A stretch of 31,787 nt of DNA from an uncultured Bacilli bacterium. GTDB lineage: Bacteria; Bacillota_I; Bacilli_A; RF39; UBA660. The notes beneath the pieces were generated by a model. That model had not been told where the DNA came from. It worked only from the letters and a program-made list of their open reading frames with translations, and ran no database searches. The position numbers and the translations under genes were made by a program. The stretch is from the NCBI GenBank assembly GCA_934085675.1, contig CAKOHH010000013.1:1-31787 (forward strand), in the 5' to 3' direction. Of this stretch, positions 29,646 through 31,787 are shown piece by piece (positions within the stretch are counted from its first letter, which is position 1; the number at the start of each line of letters is the position of its first letter).

Positions 29646-30809
29646 ATGAAATCTAGAAAAGGTTTTAGTTTAAAAAGCGTTGCGATTATTATCATCGTTA
29701 CAGCTATTATAACAAGTTTAACAACAGGACTCATTATTTACAATAACAGTAAGCTTATCTTGGGCTCAGCTAGTTTAAGTAATGATAGTGCTTTAAAAGA
29801 ATTTTTGAAAGTATATAGTAGTCTTGATGAAAACTACTATGAAGACATTGATAAAACCAAAATGATAGATGCGGCAATTGCAGCGATGCTTAAGTATTTA
29901 GGAGAAGATTATTCTACTTATCTTAATCAAACCGAGACAGATAGTTTATCTAATAAATTAAGTGGTACCTTTAAAGGAATTGGTATTTCTATTACCAACG
30001 GCAATGAAATAGTTAAAGTGTATGAAGATACGCCTGCCTTTAAAGCGGGTTTAAAAGAAAAAGATAAAATTATTCGTATTAATGATACGGATACAGAAGG
30101 TAAAAATCAAATTGAAGTCGCTAACTTGATTGATAAAACAAAAGAAAATACGTTGGTAGTATCAAGAGATGGCGCAGAATTAACCTTTAAAGTGATGCCA
30201 GAAGAAATTAATACTCCTTTAACAACCCAAATTTATGAGAAAAATGCTAAAAAAATTGGCTACATCTATATTGAGGCTTTTACGGAAAAAGTAGGTGAAG
30301 AATTTAGAAAAAGTTTAGAAGATTTAGAACAACAAGGTATTACTGGTTTAATTATTGATATTCGCGAAAACACCGGAGGATATTTAAAAGGTGCTACTGA
30401 AATAGCTAGTCTTTTCTTAGAAAAAGGTAAAACCATTTATAGTTTAGAAGGCAAAGATGAAATAACGACTTATAAAGATGAAACGGATGAAAAAAGAAAT
30501 TACCCTGTTATTCTCCTTATTAATGAAAATACTGCTTCAGCAAGCGAAGTTTTAGCAGCCGCTTTACAAGATAGTTATGGGGCTAAATTAGTTGGAAAAA
30601 TTTCCTATGGTAAAGGAAAAGTACAACAAACAAAACAATTAGAAGATGGCAGTATGGTTAAATACACATCTGCCAGATGGCTTACACCAGAAGGAGAATG
30701 TATAGACGGTTTTGGTCTTGCTCCTCACTATGAAGAAGACGTTGTTCAAAATGAAGATGGAACTTATACAGATAATCAATTAAATAAAGCTATAGAACTT
30801 TTGAGTTAA
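29646..30809 (+). CDS. S41 carboxy-terminal processing protease (CtpA/CtpB-like)
   Basis: 387 aa. N-terminal membrane helix at about 11-32, PDZ domain at about 108-185 (FKGIGISI, AFKAGLKEKDKIIRIND), then the S41 protease. Catalytic Ser298 (TASASE) and Lys323 (YGKGKVQ) are 25 residues apart, as in Prc/CtpB. DIRENTGGYL takes the place of the usual DLRxNPGG, with Pro replaced by Thr. It would cleave C-terminal tails of envelope proteins; in Bacillus CtpB acts in spore signalling. Here no sporulation gene is adjacent. Shine-Dalgarno AAGGTGATGAA. Confidence 0.93.
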   Translation: MKSRKGFSLKSVAIIIIVTAIITSLTTGLIIYNNSKLILGSASLSNDSALKEFLKVYSSLDENYYEDIDKTKMIDAAIAAMLKYLGEDYSTYLNQTETDSLSNKLSGTFKGIGISITNGNEIVKVYEDTPAFKAGLKEKDKIIRINDTDTEGKNQIEVANLIDKTKENTLVVSRDGAELTFKVMPEEINTPLTTQIYEKNAKKIGYIYIEAFTEKVGEEFRKSLEDLEQQGITGLIIDIRENTGGYLKGATEIASLFLEKGKTIYSLEGKDEITTYKDETDEKRNYPVILLINENTASASEVLAAALQDSYGAKLVGKISYGKGKVQQTKQLEDGSMVKYTSARWLTPEGECIDGFGLAPHYEEDVVQNEDGTYTDNQLNKAIELLS

Positions 30810-30820
30810 GTTCTTTTTTC
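30794..30820 (+). terminator. Terminator after the S41 protease gene
   Basis: AGAACTT (30794-30800) pairs with AAGTTCT (30808-30814), 7-nt loop, T6. The stop codon lies in the loop and stem. Confidence 0.85.
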
Positions 30821-30849
30821 TTTATAAAAAATTAAAAGTTAGGTATAAT
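30821..30849 (+). promoter_or_regulatory. Promoter of the DUF402 gene
   Basis: TTTATA (30821-30826), 17-nt spacer, TATAAT (30844-30849), 21 nt before the start codon and immediately after the preceding terminator. Confidence 0.55.
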
Positions 30850-30870
30850 AGTTTTGGAAACGGAGTAGTT

Positions 30871-31404
30871 ATGGAGAAGATTAAAGTAGGCGATAAACTT
30901 AAAATAGAATGTTTTAAACATAATGGCTTTTTAGATCAAACTAGTGAAGAAGCTACTGTGGTTTTTGTTTCAGAAGAAATGCTTATTGTTGCCAATGACC
31001 GAACTAAATTAATTGAGCATAATGGGGAAAGTCATTGTACAGGAGAACCGGCTGTTTTATTTTTTTATAAACATAAATGGTTTAATGTTATTGGACAACT
31101 TAAAAAAAATGGTTTATTTTACTATTGCAATATTGCCACACCTTATATTATAGATGGCCGTACTATTAAATATATTGACTATGATTTAGATTTACGTGTT
31201 TTTCCTGATGGTAGTTTTCGTGTTTTAGATTGTAATGAATATAAATATCATCGTCATCTTATGAAATATAGTAAAGATTTAAACGATATAATCAAAGATT
31301 CCTTGTCAGAGCTAATTGAACTAAAAAAGAATAATTCTTATCCTTTTAGAAAAGAAATTGTGGAAAAATTTTACCATAAATTTTTGGAAATTAAAGAAAA
31401 GTAA
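30871..31404 (+). CDS. DUF402 nucleoside tri-/diphosphate phosphatase (Ntdp-like)
   Basis: 177 aa, the usual size of the DUF402 family whose Staphylococcus member hydrolyses nucleoside tri- and diphosphates. Recognised from AVLFFYKHKWFNVIGQLK, FYYCNIATPYIIDGRTIKYID, and YDLDLRVFPDGSFRVLDCNEY, which contains the acidic metal-binding Asp residues (DxD). Conserved His and Tyr follow (EYKYHRHLMKYS). No signal peptide, so cytoplasmic. Shine-Dalgarno CGGAG. Last protein gene before the rRNA operon promoter region. Confidence 0.88.
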   Translation: MEKIKVGDKLKIECFKHNGFLDQTSEEATVVFVSEEMLIVANDRTKLIEHNGESHCTGEPAVLFFYKHKWFNVIGQLKKNGLFYYCNIATPYIIDGRTIKYIDYDLDLRVFPDGSFRVLDCNEYKYHRHLMKYSKDLNDIIKDSLSELIELKKNNSYPFRKEIVEKFYHKFLEIKEK

Positions 31405-31434
31405 AAATATCAGCAAAAATTGTTCTAAAAAGGC

Positions 31435-31463
31435 TTGTAATCGTATAAGAATTAAGGTAAAAT
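31435..31463 (+). promoter_or_regulatory. rRNA operon promoter P1
   Basis: TTGTAA (31435-31440), 17-nt spacer, TAAAAT (31458-31463). First of three promoters in the 370-nt gap upstream of 16S. Its downstream part (GTCTTTGAAAAAAAGAGGC) resembles the sequence after P2. Confidence 0.65.
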
Positions 31464-31536
31464 AGCAAACGTGTCTTTGAAAAAAAGAGGCAAAAGAAAG
31501 CATTTATTAAAAAATGCAAAAAGTTCGAAAAAACGC

Positions 31537-31565
31537 TTGCATTTACATTATAAATAATGTAGAAT
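31537..31565 (+). promoter_or_regulatory. rRNA operon promoter P2
   Basis: TTGCAT (31537-31542), 17-nt spacer, TAGAAT (31560-31565). Almost the same sequence as P3, so the two arose by duplication (122-nt period). Confidence 0.75.
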
Positions 31566-31658
31566 GTAAAACGTACCTTGAAAAAGAGGCACAAAAAGCA
31601 AGTGATTATGGCGTTTGAAACGCTATAAAAAAAACTTTGAAAAATTTCAAATTTACAC

Positions 31659-31687
31659 TTGCATTTACATTCGAAATAGTGTAGAAT
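31659..31687 (+). promoter_or_regulatory. rRNA operon promoter P3
   Basis: TTGCAT (31659-31664), 17-nt spacer, TAGAAT (31682-31687), about 90 nt before the 16S start. Followed by ATCTTTGAAAACTAAG, the usual pre-16S leader sequence of Firmicutes. Confidence 0.75.
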
Positions 31688-31774
31688 GTAAAACATGTTG
31701 TGAAAGCAACAATGAAAACGATCTTTGAAAACTAAGTAAAAAAGTCAATTTGAGTAGCTTGGGACAAACTTAAA

Positions 31775-31787
31775 TATTATTGAGAGT
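31775..31787 (+). rRNA. 16S rRNA, first bases only (truncated by window end)
   Basis: The window ends in TATTATTGAGAGT, which fits the 5' start of 16S rRNA (the next bases would be TTGATCCTGGCTCAG). The leader ATCTTTGAAAACT and the three tandem promoters upstream agree. The exact mature 5' end is uncertain by a few bases. Confidence 0.75.

Noticed and set aside
31321..31696. Minus-strand frames of 60 and 101 codons over the DUF402 end and rRNA promoters
   Set aside because: Phe/Tyr/Cys-rich translations of AT-rich promoter repeats, no ribosome site, overlapping a real gene and three promoters.
1..31787. TGA read as Trp (mollicute code)
   Set aside because: TGA ends folA and the response-regulator gene at the expected family length, and conserved Trp positions use TGG.
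1..31787. DGR reverse transcriptase or a template repeat within the window
   Set aside because: No protein here has reverse-transcriptase motifs, and the variable-region sequence is found only in the two surface genes.
1..31787. CRISPR array or tRNA genes
   Set aside because: No regularly spaced short repeats were seen, and no T-loop/acceptor pattern apart from the tmRNA.

Overview
The window is very AT-rich, with TGG coding Trp and TGA working as a stop (for example at the ends of the DHFR and response-regulator genes), so it is not a TGA-recoding mollicute. Short Shine-Dalgarno-led genes, WhiA, CdaA/CdaR, a sortase, LysM and M23 cell-wall proteins and FtsX-type ABC permeases point to a walled, low-GC Firmicute, most likely an uncultivated gut Bacilli/Erysipelotrichia-like lineage. 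The lineage is an inference; no taxonomic marker is complete here. The window stops at the first bases of a 16S rRNA gene.

Layout. 1-3.4 kb: the tail of an Rpn-like protein, then a thioester/Cna-B surface adhesin overlapping its probable sortase. 3.4-6.05 kb: a frameshifted pseudogene, formate-tetrahydrofolate ligase (fhs) and a decayed region, all on the minus strand. 6.05-6.42 kb: tmRNA on the minus strand, whose promoter overlaps the divergent promoter of a large membrane protein with twelve Cys-pair repeats. 8.5-12.9 kb: a set of poorly known envelope proteins. 12.9-14.25 kb: thyA-folA. 14.3-19.9 kb: a two-component system, a small unknown gene and a BceAB-like ABC transporter with a BceR-like operator. 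19.9-23.0 kb: the accessory hot spot. 23.0-31.4 kb: M23 peptidase, whiA, cdaA-cdaR, DUF378, a LolA-like lipoprotein, a thioredoxin-fold protein, an S41 protease and a DUF402 phosphatase. 31.4-31.8 kb: three tandem rRNA promoters.

The strongest candidate for something new is at 19.9-23.0 kb. Two tandem membrane-anchored surface proteins each have a promoter with a ten-G run between -35 and -10 (spacer 20 nt), as expected of a phase-variable switch. Their C-terminal C-type-lectin-like ends differ at 16 codons in a 33-codon stretch, every change is nonsynonymous, and 15 of the 16 fit adenine-only mutation of AAY-type template codons, which is the signature of diversity-generating retroelement (DGR) variable regions. 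No reverse transcriptase or template repeat is visible here, so the enzyme would act in trans. The copies also share about 460 identical bases, suggesting gene conversion. Just upstream lies an unassigned structured RNA with its own promoter, a possible pseudoknot and a terminator.

Throughout the window, terminators sit against or overlap the next gene's promoter, so most genes look like short, separately started transcription units.
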